A stretch of 32,468 nucleotides of DNA, from assembly GCA_028709545.1 (NCBI GenBank), contig JAQVWT010000007.1, positions 1-32,468 on the forward strand, written 5' to 3'. Below, piece by piece: positions 8,006 through 14,895 of the stretch. The notes beneath the pieces are model-generated. The model saw only the letters and a program-made list of their open reading frames with translations. It was not told the origin of the DNA and made no database searches. The translations under genes and the position numbers were made by a program. Position 1 is the first letter of the stretch, and every line of letters begins with the position of its first letter. This stretch comes from Bacilli bacterium (lineage in GTDB: Bacteria; Bacillota_I; Bacilli_A; RF39; UBA660).

Positions 8006-8034
8006 TTGCATGAAAATTATAAAAATGATAGTAT
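8006..8034 (+). promoter_or_regulatory. Promoter of the TasA-stalk/lectin pseudogene, with repeated TTGCATGA
   Basis: TTGCAT (8006-8011), a 17-nt spacer and TAGTAT (8029-8034) with TGA just before the -10. The 8-mer TTGCATGA occurs at 7994-8001 and again at 8006-8013, a 12-nt period, overlapping the -35. This could be tandem binding sites for a regulator or a second promoter. Confidence 0.5.
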
Positions 8035-8055
8035 TAATATAGGACGTGAACATAG

Positions 8056-8541
8056 ATGCAGAAAAAAAACATTGTTTTATCAGCAGTACTAAGTATAGCA
8101 ATATTATTACTTATAACAATCGGGCTATCTTTTGCCTATTTTACTGCAAATATAACTGGTAGTGAAGAAACAACTACAATTACAGCTAAAGGTGGTAAAA
8201 TGCTTATTACTTTTAGTGGTGGAAGTGAAGTTGATGTTGATACTCTTGAACCAAGTAGTACTCCATTTGGAACTAAAACATTTACTGTAACCGGATTTAA
8301 TAATACTAATACACCAATGGGTTATAAAATAAGTTTAGTAATAGAAGAAAATACATTCTCAGAAAACGCTATTCAATATAAATTGATAAGCACTAATAAT
8401 GATAATAGTGGAAATGTAGCTACATCTATTAATGTACTTACTAATATAAGAAGTGGTGAAGGAACTTATACTTTAGGTTATGGAAATTTCGAAGTACCAA
8501 CTGATGCTAATAAAACTCATACCTATAACTTAGAACTATAA
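8056..8541 (+). CDS. Fragment 1: TasA/CalY-like N-terminal stalk
   Basis: 161 aa. The signal segment ends SFAYFTANITG, followed by a beta-rich domain (TFTVTGFNNTNTPMGYKISL, then NKTHTYNLEL). It is closely similar to the first 160 residues of the protein at 10029, including at the DNA level. TasA/CalY proteins are SipW-processed fibre subunits; no sipW lies in this window. The Shine-Dalgarno AGGACGTGA precedes ATG 8056. Read alone this frame would be secreted as a stalk without a head. Confidence 0.75.
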   Translation: MQKKNIVLSAVLSIAILLLITIGLSFAYFTANITGSEETTTITAKGGKMLITFSGGSEVDVDTLEPSSTPFGTKTFTVTGFNNTNTPMGYKISLVIEENTFSENAIQYKLISTNNDNSGNVATSINVLTNIRSGEGTYTLGYGNFEVPTDANKTHTYNLEL

Positions 8542-8548
8542 TCAAAAT

Positions 8549-9118
8549 GTGAATCAAGAAAAAGAAATCAAAGCCCATGTTATAGTAGAAAACTTTGATT
8601 ACGATAGTCTTCCTTATAATGAATCAAAAGGCGTAAATAGACCAGTCTTATTTACGGGCATGACTCCAGTCAAGTGGGATGATGAATTTAAGGAAATAGA
8701 AACAACAAAAAAAGACTCTGGCTGGTATGATTATAACAATAAAAAATGGGCGAATGCAAAAACATCTGATGGCTCATACTGGGTCTGGATACCCAGATAT
8801 GCTTATAAAATAACTGACGGTTATTACTCAAATGAAACTGGCACAATCGATATTAAATTTTTAAGAGAAGAAACAAGTGTAAGTGCAGGAAATACTATAA
8901 TAGAAACCACCGGATACAATCCCGGTGTTAAAGATACTTCAATGCATCACTTCCTTCATCCAGCATTTGACGTTGAAGGTTCAGAACTTGGGTTTTGGGT
9001 GGCTAAGTATGAGCCAACTGCTGCCGAAGGAGTTGCCACAATAACTGGCGACTGTGATCCAGCTGATGACGTGTCAACTAAAACAATTAAGGTAATGCCA
9101 AAGGCGATGTATAACTAA
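8549..9118 (+). CDS. Fragment 2: middle of the lectin-like surface protein
   Basis: An open frame of about 189 codons opening at GTG 8549. The frame really continues upstream, reading YNQNVNQEKEIKAHV, which aligns with YDQNIEQDKQIAAYI of the paralogue at 10029. So the GTG is probably not a real start. Visible motifs are GMTPVKWDDEF, SYWVWIPRYAYKI, FLREE and GFWVAKYEPTA, the N-terminal half of the FGE/lectin-like fold seen in secreted proteins of gut Firmicutes. It ends at TAA created by an extra T. Confidence 0.6.
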   Translation: MNQEKEIKAHVIVENFDYDSLPYNESKGVNRPVLFTGMTPVKWDDEFKEIETTKKDSGWYDYNNKKWANAKTSDGSYWVWIPRYAYKITDGYYSNETGTIDIKFLREETSVSAGNTIIETTGYNPGVKDTSMHHFLHPAFDVEGSELGFWVAKYEPTAAEGVATITGDCDPADDVSTKTIKVMPKAMYN

Positions 9119-9146
9119 CAGTAATGCCTTTGATGCTATATTAAGC

Positions 9147-9836
9147 ATGAAAAATAATCCAGTCTATGGATGGGAACCAGAGGAAGTAGATCCACACATG
9201 CTCACCAACCTCGAGTGGGGAGCAGTAGCATACTTATCTAAGTCAATATCCGGAGCCGATACTGAGGAAATATGGAATAATGCATTTTATAAGTATCGCA
9301 CAGGCTGCTCCGGAACTGAAGTTGATGCTGCAAGTGAAAAAACATGCGTAGAATATAATACTCTAAATGGTCAAAAAGCCAGTACTACTCATAATATATA
9401 TGGCGTATATGACATGAGTGGTGGATCATGGGATAGAGTAATGGGTAATTACAATAACTTACCTACCACTAATACAAGTGGGTTTACAGAAGAAACATTA
9501 TTAAATATAAATTCAAAATATATAAATAGATATTTCACAAAAACAGAGGATTTACTCGGTGGTGTTGGAATGGCATATGATACTAATATTTATGGAGATG
9601 CCGTATATGAAACCAGTTACGATGCTGCTAGACATAATGGGTCAAGCTGGGAAGGAACAACAGCTGGTAGCTGGTACGGAGATGCTAGCTACTTACCGCA
9701 AGCCTCAGGTCCTTGGTTCTATCGAGGGGGCGACTCAGGTAATAACACCAATGCAGGACTGTTTAACTTCAGCAACAGCCGTGGGTGTGCTGATATATAT
9801 TACTCGTTTCGTCCTGGGCTGCGGCTAGCGTCTTAA
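9147..9836 (+). CDS. Fragment 3: C-terminal FGE/C-type-lectin-like domain
   Basis: 229 aa. Motifs in order: LTNLEWGAVAYLSKS, HNIYGVYDMSGGSWDRVMGN, then WFYRGGDSGN...AGLFNFSNSRG...SFRPGLRLAS at the C-terminus. The GVYDMSGG and W.RGG...AGLF...FRP pattern is that of FGE-sulfatase/C-type-lectin folds used as receptor-binding heads and as DGR targets. It does not look like an active formylglycine-generating enzyme: I see no obvious catalytic Cys pair. The frame continues upstream of ATG 9147 (NSNAFDAILS), so the ATG is probably an internal codon. Confidence 0.65.
   Translation: MKNNPVYGWEPEEVDPHMLTNLEWGAVAYLSKSISGADTEEIWNNAFYKYRTGCSGTEVDAASEKTCVEYNTLNGQKASTTHNIYGVYDMSGGSWDRVMGNYNNLPTTNTSGFTEETLLNINSKYINRYFTKTEDLLGGVGMAYDTNIYGDAVYETSYDAARHNGSSWEGTTAGSWYGDASYLPQASGPWFYRGGDSGNNTNAGLFNFSNSRGCADIYYSFRPGLRLAS
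9711..9833 (+). other. C-terminal lectin-type tail, GC-rich, resembling a DGR variable region
   Basis: By hand count, 63 G+C of 123 (51%) and 25 A (20%). It encodes WFYRGGDSG..AGLF.FSNSRGC..IYYSFRPGLRLAS, matching the layout of variable C-type-lectin tails: a conserved scaffold with clustered GAC, AAT/AAC, AGC, TAT/TAC and GAT codons that an AAY template could produce. It ends at the stop codon, as DGR variable regions usually do. Confidence 0.45.
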
Positions 9837-9837
9837 A

Positions 9838-9868
9838 AGAGCTTTTCCAAGTTAGAGCTTTTCCAGTT
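9838..9868 (+). repeat. Short tandem direct repeat just after the lectin tail
   Basis: AGAGCTTTTCCAAGTT (9838-9853) is followed directly by AGAGCTTTTCCAGTT (9854-9868), differing by one A. The second copy runs into the palindrome CAGTTAACTG (9864-9873). It lies 2 nt after the stop codon. Function unknown. Confidence 0.65.
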
Positions 9869-9893
9869 AACTGTGTCTGATAATAATAAATTT

Positions 9894-9921
9894 AAATATA
9901 CTTAACTAAGTATATTTTTTT
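9894..9921 (+). terminator. Intrinsic terminator after the lectin-like pseudogene
   Basis: A perfect 11-bp stem AAATATACTTA / TAAGTATATTT (9894-9904, 9907-9917), a 2-nt loop that would open to about 6 nt, and a T-run to 9921. Confidence 0.75.
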
Positions 9922-9971
9922 GAAGTCAAAAACGTTAATAAATATAAATAATTAATAATGTCATGTTTTGT

Positions 9972-9996
9972 CAGATCTATTGAATCTGTTTTTTTT
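9972..9996 (+). terminator. Weak hairpin with T8 tract
   Basis: CAGAT (9972-9976) and ATCTG (9984-9988) form a 5-bp stem with a 7-nt loop, followed by eight T's. It overlaps the -35 of the next promoter. It may be a second terminator insulating the 10029 gene. Confidence 0.35.
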
Positions 9997-10008
9997 AAAT
10001 GTTATGTT
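9980..10008 (+). promoter_or_regulatory. Promoter of the 515-aa TasA-stalk/lectin-like gene
   Basis: TTGAAT (9980-9985), a 17-nt spacer and TATGTT (10003-10008). The predicted start site is about 10015. The Shine-Dalgarno GAGGAC precedes ATG 10029. Confidence 0.5.
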
Positions 10009-10028
10009 TGTCTAGGATGTGAGGACAA

Positions 10029-11576
10029 ATGAAACAAAAAAAAGATATACTAATTTTAGTAAGTGGTTTATTAATTATATTATTAGTAATTATTGGGGTA
10101 TCATATGCTTATTTTACTGCAAATATAACTGGTGGAGATGAGTCAACTACTATTGAAGTAAAGGGTGGTAGAATGACTATTATTTATGATGGTGGAGATG
10201 ATATTGATATTACTAATATCCTTCCCAGTAATAATCCAGTCGCTATTAAAAGATTTACTGTAACTGGTTTTAATAATACCAAAGTACCAATGGCATATAA
10301 AATGAGTTTAGTGGTTGAAAAAAATGATTTTTCAAGTGAGGCTTTAAAATATAAGTTAATTAGTGAGAATACCGATAATAATGGATTGGTGCTTCCGAGT
10401 ATAACAACATTAACAAAGATTCCTTCTGGAGCTAGCACTATTGAGCTAGGAACAGGGTCTTTTGAAGTACCAACTGACGGTAATAAAACTCATACATACG
10501 ATTTAGAAATATATTTTCCAAATGAGGATTATGATCAAAATATTGAACAAGATAAACAAATAGCAGCATATATTTTAACTGAAAACTATAATCCACCGCC
10601 GTTATTAAGTGATTTAATTTTAGCCCAAGGTGGAGGAGCAGAGGCGATTGAAGCTAAAGGAAAACCATTATTTAGTGTTATAAATGGTATAAGTGGAATA
10701 TATGCTGATTCTGATGAATATGGCACTTCATATTACTACCGCGGAATAAAGGATGAGCTTAATAATAATTTAATTTGGGGAGGATTCCAGTGGAAGATAG
10801 TCAGAATAAATGGTGATGGTTCTATTAGACTTATTTATAATGGGACAGAAGCTCAGTTTACTACCAATGGTGTAGTAAATGATGGAAGCACCGATACGCA
10901 AATTGGCACATCAGCATTTAATACAACAAATAATGATGATGCTAAATATGTTGGATATATGTATGGAGGACTAAATGGAGTAGCCTCTACCCAAAGAGAT
11001 GGTACGGTATCAAAAGCTGCAACTTATAACGAAACTTCTCCAGAAATTAAAAACATAATCGATAACTGGTATTCAACCAATATCTCAGGAAAAGAAATTG
11101 AAAATAATATAGTAGATAATTTGTTTTGTAATGATAGGCAAAGTAGTACTGGAACTGGGTATGGTAAATCTGCAACTGACTATCAAGGATTAGTGCGTTT
11201 AAATACTCAAAAAAATCCAACTTTAAAATGTGGAATTAAAAATGATTGCTTTACAGTAGCAGACACAGTTATCGGAAATGGAAATCTTACATACCCAGTT
11301 GGTCTAATTACTGCAGATGAGGCATCAATGGCAGGGTTAGTTAGAAGTTTGGGAGGAGAAAACAATTATTTACTCACTGATGAGGGATTTTGGACAATGA
11401 CTCCTTATCAAATGTATTCAAGTGGAAGTTCATATGCTAATATTTATCTTATTTCTGGTGCTCTAGCTCTTCATACTGCTGAGATGATTCGGGGAGTAAG
11501 ACCAGTAGTTTCTATCTTTGCTGATGCCCGAGTCCAAGGAACTGGTACGGCTAGTGATCCATTTGTCGCATCTTGA
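10029..11576 (+). CDS. Secreted surface protein: TasA-like stalk plus one DUF6273/lectin-like domain
   Basis: 515 aa. Residues 1-30 are a signal segment ending SYAYFTANITGG. Residues 30-190 are the same stalk as the pseudogene at 8056 (VTGFNNTKVPMAYKMSL, NKTHTYDLEIYF). From about residue 196 (SDLILAQGGG) there is one copy of the domain duplicated in the protein at 189: SYYYRGIKDELNNN, WGGFQWKIVRINGDGSIR, NLFCNDRQ, TLKC, DEASMAGL and a GVRPVVSIFADARVQG ending. It thus joins the stalk of one neighbour to the head of another. The tail (FWTMTPYQMYSSG) has ordinary base composition, unlike the A-poor tails at 1598 and 2627. No wall anchor is visible. It ends at TGA, evidence for standard stop usage. 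Confidence 0.8.
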   Translation: MKQKKDILILVSGLLIILLVIIGVSYAYFTANITGGDESTTIEVKGGRMTIIYDGGDDIDITNILPSNNPVAIKRFTVTGFNNTKVPMAYKMSLVVEKNDFSSEALKYKLISENTDNNGLVLPSITTLTKIPSGASTIELGTGSFEVPTDGNKTHTYDLEIYFPNEDYDQNIEQDKQIAAYILTENYNPPPLLSDLILAQGGGAEAIEAKGKPLFSVINGISGIYADSDEYGTSYYYRGIKDELNNNLIWGGFQWKIVRINGDGSIRLIYNGTEAQFTTNGVVNDGSTDTQIGTSAFNTTNNDDAKYVGYMYGGLNGVASTQRDGTVSKAATYNETSPEIKNIIDNWYSTNISGKEIENNIVDNLFCNDRQSSTGTGYGKSATDYQGLVRLNTQKNPTLKCGIKNDCFTVADTVIGNGNLTYPVGLITADEASMAGLVRSLGGENNYLLTDEGFWTMTPYQMYSSGSSYANIYLISGALALHTAEMIRGVRPVVSIFADARVQGTGTASDPFVAS

Positions 11577-11601
11577 AAATTAATTTAAGATGTGGTAGAA
11601 T
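11573..11601 (+). promoter_or_regulatory. thrS promoter (overlaps the upstream stop codon)
   Basis: TTGAAA (11573-11578), a 17-nt spacer and TAGAAT (11596-11601) with TGG before the -10 (extended). The -35 includes the TGA stop of the upstream gene. The start site near 11608 would give a leader of about 215 nt. Confidence 0.7.
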
Positions 11602-11607
11602 CTAATT

Positions 11608-11806
11608 AAATCAAAGAGAAGGACACAATTATTAAATAAAGTTTATAGAGAGTTAGTATTTTGGTGAAAGCTAATAACAATATTTAATAATTACTACCTT
11701 TTGAGAGAAATTAATAATTTACGTGTTACTTTGCGTTAAGAAGTTTAAGAGAAAATAAAGGATGGTACCGTGATTTAATCACTCCCTTGTACTATTCTTT
11801 TTTGTT
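11608..11806 (+). promoter_or_regulatory. T-box leader (threonine) controlling thrS
   Basis: Stem I features AGAGAG and GGTGAAAGC are followed by the specifier side TTACTACCTTTTGAGAG, holding Thr codons ACT (11693-11695) and ACC (11696-11698); ACC is the usual Thr specifier. The T-box core is TGGTACCGTG (11763-11772). The competing terminator pairs GGATGGTAC (11760-11768) with GTACTATTC (11789-11797, with G-U pairs), encloses GTGATT/AATCAC, and ends in T's to about 11803. Uncharged tRNA-Thr would favour the antiterminator and thrS transcription. Confidence 0.9.
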
Positions 11807-11822
11807 TAGAAAAGAGGAATTT

Positions 11823-13586
11823 ATGAAAAATATTAAAGAAGATGAAAGATTAAATGTAATTAATCATAGCTGTGCTCATTTACTTGCAGGGGCTGTTAAA
11901 CATTTATATCCTAAAGCATTATTTTGGGTGGGACCGGTTATCGAGGAAGGCTTTTACTATGACATTGATTTAGGTGATGAAGTTGTAAAAGAAGAAGATC
12001 TTGAAAAAATTGAAAGAGAAATGAAAAAGATTTCTAAAGATGGTAAAAGAATATTTAGAAGAGAAATTACTAAAGAAGAAGCTTTAAAAGAGTTTGCAAG
12101 TGATCCTTATAAACTTGATTTAATTAATAATATGGAAGATGAAGTAATTAGTATGTATACTCAAGGAGACTTTACTGATCTTTGTCGTGGACCTCATGTT
12201 GATACTGTTAAGGAGCTAAAGCATTTTAAACTATTAAAGGTGAGCGGAGCTTACTGGAAAGGTGATACTAATAATAAAATGCTACAAAGAATATATGGAA
12301 TATGTTTTGAAACAGCAGAAGAATTAGATGAGTATTTAAATTTGGTAGAAGAAGCGAAAAAAAGAGATCACCGAAAACTTGGAAAAGACCTTGATTTATT
12401 TTGCTTTTCAGATTTAGTAGGTCCTGGGTTGCCACTTTATACACCAAAAGGAACAATAATAAAAGAAGAATTACAAAAAGAAGTGGAAAGAATTTGTAAA
12501 AGTTATGGTTGGCAAAAAGTGTATAACCCTCATTTAGCTAATGTTAAATTATTTGAAATTTCAGGGCATGCATCAAAATTTTCTGAAGAACTATTTCATG
12601 TTACAAGTAATAAAGGACATAATATGGTATTAAAACCTGTTCTTTGCCCTCATCATACCCAGCTATATGCATCAAAAATGAGATCTTATCGAGATTTACC
12701 AATAAGATATATGGAGTCTGATAAAATGCATAGAGCGGAATTACAAGGAGCTGTAGGTGGGTTAGGAAGGGTTTATGCTATAACTGTTGAGGACGGGCAT
12801 TCATTTTGCACTATTAATCAAGTTAAGCAAGAGATAGTAAACTTAGTAAATATAATTAAAGATTTTTATAGTTCTTTAGGATTATGGGGTAATCACTGGG
12901 TATCTTTATCTGTAAGAGATTATAGCCATCCAGAAAAATATATTGGTGATTCTAAAGACTGGGATATATGTGAGGCAATGCTTGAGGAAATATCAAGCGA
13001 ATTAAAACTAGATGCTAAAAAATGTGAGGGAGAAGCAGCGTTATATGGTCCTAAACTTGATTTTATGTTTAAAGATGCTTTAGGGCGAGAAATACAAATA
13101 CCTACGGTTCAATTAGATTTTGCTACACCAAAAAGGTTTGAATTAGTTTACACTAATGAAAACGGAGATAAAGTAAACCCTGTCATGGTACATAGGGCCA
13201 TTTTAGGTTCCTACGAGAGATTTATTATGCTTTTAATTGAACATTTTGCTGGTGCTTTTCCTGTTTGGCTTGCACCAACTCAAGTAAATATAGTTCCAGT
13301 TAATAATAATTATCATCTAGATTACTCAAAGAAATTAGAAAAACTATTTAGTGAAGCTAATTTTAGAGTAGAACTTGATGCAAGAGAAGAGAAGCTTTCT
13401 TATAAAATTAGAGAGAGTCAAACTAATAAAGTACCAATTACAATTATAATTGGCGATAAAGAAGTTGATGCAAAAAATTTAACTTATAGAGTATATGGAA
13501 GTGAAGAATCTATTTCAATTCCAGTAGATGAGTTTATAAAAAAAGTAAATGAAAATATTCAAAATAAAAAAGTAAATAATATTTAA
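11823..13586 (+). CDS. thrS: Threonyl-tRNA synthetase lacking the TGS domain
   Basis: 587 aa; attaches Thr to tRNA-Thr in the cytoplasm. The editing domain starts almost at once: HSCAHLL (the HxxxH motif) near residue 16, with CRGPH later as the rest of the hydrolytic site. The class II catalytic core has the zinc ligands Cys (VLCPHHTQ), His (VEDGHSFC) and His (VMVHRAILGS), motif 2 around HRAELQGAVGGLGR and motif 3 ending GSYERF. A C-terminal anticodon-binding domain starts near PVWLAPTQV. The typical enzyme has about 640 aa; the missing 55-60 residues are the N-terminal TGS domain. I chose ATG 11823 (after AAGAGGA); the frame is open upstream to a TTG at 11787, but that lies in the T-box terminator. 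Confidence 0.95.
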   Translation: MKNIKEDERLNVINHSCAHLLAGAVKHLYPKALFWVGPVIEEGFYYDIDLGDEVVKEEDLEKIEREMKKISKDGKRIFRREITKEEALKEFASDPYKLDLINNMEDEVISMYTQGDFTDLCRGPHVDTVKELKHFKLLKVSGAYWKGDTNNKMLQRIYGICFETAEELDEYLNLVEEAKKRDHRKLGKDLDLFCFSDLVGPGLPLYTPKGTIIKEELQKEVERICKSYGWQKVYNPHLANVKLFEISGHASKFSEELFHVTSNKGHNMVLKPVLCPHHTQLYASKMRSYRDLPIRYMESDKMHRAELQGAVGGLGRVYAITVEDGHSFCTINQVKQEIVNLVNIIKDFYSSLGLWGNHWVSLSVRDYSHPEKYIGDSKDWDICEAMLEEISSELKLDAKKCEGEAALYGPKLDFMFKDALGREIQIPTVQLDFATPKRFELVYTNENGDKVNPVMVHRAILGSYERFIMLLIEHFAGAFPVWLAPTQVNIVPVNNNYHLDYSKKLEKLFSEANFRVELDAREEKLSYKIRESQTNKVPITIIIGDKEVDAKNLTYRVYGSEESISIPVDEFIKKVNENIQNKKVNNI

Positions 13587-13632
13587 TTTACTTTCGTACC
13601 ACAAAATGTAATAATTGTGGTACGAAAGTAAA
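13587..13632. repeat. Perfect 18-bp inverted repeat after thrS
   Basis: TTTACTTTCGTACCACAA (13587-13604) and its exact reverse complement (13615-13632), with a 10-nt spacer. It begins at the base after the thrS stop. It has T's on the left and A's on the right, the reverse of an intrinsic terminator, so it is probably something else: mobile-element end, protein-binding site or RNA processing hairpin. Confidence 0.8.
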
Positions 13633-13639
13633 AATAAAA

Positions 13640-13834
13640 ATGCCAAGAATATATATTAAAAGACCTAAAAAAAGACTTAAAGTAATAGTTGCTAATCCAA
13701 AAACTCCAAAGGAGTATGCTAAAATGATTGATGATTTGAATAAAACCTTTAGAGAATTGCATTCGGTAAGAGAAGTAAAGTATGGATACTTGTCGAAAAA
13801 TATAGAAAACGAAAGGAGCAGAAATGAATGTTAG
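13640..13834 (+). CDS. Small basic protein upstream of RhuM-like gene
   Basis: 64 aa, Lys/Arg-rich at the N-terminus (MPRIYIKRPKKRLKVIV), then a predicted helical part (KEYAKMIDDLNKTFRELHSVREV). The family is unknown. No Shine-Dalgarno is visible before ATG 13640, which sits 8 nt after the inverted repeat. Its stop overlaps the first codons of the next gene (13828-13834), so translational coupling is likely. A partner or regulator of the RhuM-like protein is possible from position only. Confidence 0.5.
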   Translation: MPRIYIKRPKKRLKVIVANPKTPKEYAKMIDDLNKTFRELHSVREVKYGYLSKNIENERSRNEC

Positions 13835-14835
13835 AAAATATAAAAAATGAAATAGTTATTTATAATGATGACGACAATATAAGAGTAGAAGTTATTTATG
13901 GTAACGAAACAGTATGGTTGCCATTAATGAAAATTGCTGAATTATTTAATAGAGATAAATCTGTAATTTCTAGGCATATAAAAAATATATTTGAAGAAAA
14001 TGAGCTTGATAACTCAGTTGTTGCAAATTTTGCAACTACTGCTACAGATGGAAAAACATATCAAGTAGATTATTATAATTTAGATATGATTATTTCCATA
14101 GGATATCGAGTAAATTCTAAAGTAGCAGTAAAATTTAGAAAATGGGCTACAAAAATATTAAAAGATTATATGATACAAGGCTTTGCTCTTGATGATGAAA
14201 GATTTATGCAGGGGAAAAAAGGCGATCAAGAATACTTTAAAAGATTACTTGAAAGAATAAAATTAATTCGAACAAGCGAGAGAATGTTCTATCAAAAGAT
14301 AACAGATATATTTGCTGAGTGTTCCATTGATTATGATAAAACAAGTGAAATAGCAAGAGATTTCTATGCTACAATCCAGAATAAATTTCATTATGCAATA
14401 ACAAAAAATACTGCTGCTGAAATAATATATACTCGTGCAGATAGTAAAAAAGATAATATGGGGCTTACGAATTGGAGAAAATCTCCAGATGGTAAGATAT
14501 TAAAAAGTGATGTTATTATTGCTAAAAATTTCTTAGATGAAAAAGAACTAAAAGATTTAAATAGTATTGTAAATATATTTTTAGATATTGCTGAAAATAG
14601 AGCTGAAAGACAATTGCCTATGAAAATGGTTGATTGGATAGAAAGGGTTAATATCACTTTATCTACGAACGATTATGATATATTATCTGATAAGGGAACT
14701 ATATCTCATGAACAAGCAAAAGAAAAAGCAGAAATTGAATATGATAAGTTTAAAGTTATTCAAGACAAAAAATATTTATCTGATTTTGATAAATTAGTTG
14801 ATGATGCAAATTTAATTGCTGATAAAAAAGATTAG
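13828..14835 (+). CDS. RhuM-family protein
   Basis: 335 aa, of the family first named for Salmonella RhuM and often found in mobile islands and next to Fic/Doc or restriction genes; its biochemical role is not established. The N-terminus has the family layout: YNDDDNIRVEV, then ETVWLPLMKIAELFNRDKSVISRHIKNIFEE (helix-turn-helix-like) and YQVDYYNLDMIISIGYRVNSKVAVKFRKWAT, then KDYMIQGFALDDERF. The C-terminal half is helical (NFLDEKELKDLNSIVNIFLDIAENRAERQ). The Shine-Dalgarno AAGGAG (13813-13818) lies 9 nt before ATG 13828. It is part of a small insert between thrS and the DUF421 gene. Confidence 0.85.
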   Translation: MLENIKNEIVIYNDDDNIRVEVIYGNETVWLPLMKIAELFNRDKSVISRHIKNIFEENELDNSVVANFATTATDGKTYQVDYYNLDMIISIGYRVNSKVAVKFRKWATKILKDYMIQGFALDDERFMQGKKGDQEYFKRLLERIKLIRTSERMFYQKITDIFAECSIDYDKTSEIARDFYATIQNKFHYAITKNTAAEIIYTRADSKKDNMGLTNWRKSPDGKILKSDVIIAKNFLDEKELKDLNSIVNIFLDIAENRAERQLPMKMVDWIERVNITLSTNDYDILSDKGTISHEQAKEKAEIEYDKFKVIQDKKYLSDFDKLVDDANLIADKKD

Positions 14836-14847
14836 GGTAAAAAAAAA

Positions 14848-14892
14848 CACCCTAGTCCGTTAGGAGATGGCAATGGCAGGGTAGGTAGGGTG
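14848..14892 (+). repeat. Imperfect hairpin / repeated CACCCTA-TAGGGTG after the RhuM-like gene
   Basis: CACCCTA (14848-14854) can pair with TAGGGTG (14886-14892), and also nearly with TAGGGT at 14833-14838 around a poly-A loop. There is no T-run, so it is not a convincing terminator. Function unknown. Confidence 0.4.
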
Positions 14893-14895
14893 ATT

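Larger units (their letters stand above)
8056..9836 (+). pseudogene. Frameshifted TasA-stalk plus FGE/C-type-lectin-like surface protein
   Basis: Three consecutive open frames (8056-8541, 8549-9118, 9147-9836) read as one protein of about 590 aa if two frame changes are corrected. The parts are an N-terminal TasA-like stalk, a middle containing SYWVWIPRYAYKI, and a C-terminal sulfatase-modifying (FGE) or C-type-lectin-like domain. Break 1: against the paralogue at 10029, about 20 nt are missing between TTAGAA and TATAATCAAAAT near 8537. Break 2: one extra T near 9116 turns AAC-AAC-AGT into AAC-TAA. Other genes here are intact, so gene decay or variation is likelier than poor sequence. An assembly error remains possible. 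Confidence 0.7.

Noticed and set aside
8530-9150. Programmed +1 frameshifting at two UAA stops
   Set aside because: At the first break about 20 nt are missing compared with the paralogue, so this is a deletion rather than a recoding site. Neither site resembles the known prfB-type slippery context.
9559-9828. 89-codon plus-strand frame inside the lectin-like fragment
   Set aside because: It is an alternative frame of the 9147-9836 coding region, which has clear FGE/lectin motifs; this frame has none and no Shine-Dalgarno.
9147-9836. Active formylglycine-generating enzyme
   Set aside because: The fold-level motifs are present but I see no catalytic Cys pair, and it is attached to a surface stalk; a binding head is more likely.
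11574-11576. TGA read as tryptophan (Mycoplasma code)
   Set aside because: TGG encodes Trp everywhere and TGA closes a protein exactly where its homologous domain ends, so the standard code fits.
11787-11822. Upstream TTG start for thrS
   Set aside because: The codons between lie in the 3' arm of the T-box terminator and its T-run; ATG 11823 has a proper Shine-Dalgarno.
13587-13632. Inverted repeat as the thrS intrinsic terminator
   Set aside because: There is no T-run on the 3' side on either strand; the tracts have reversed polarity.
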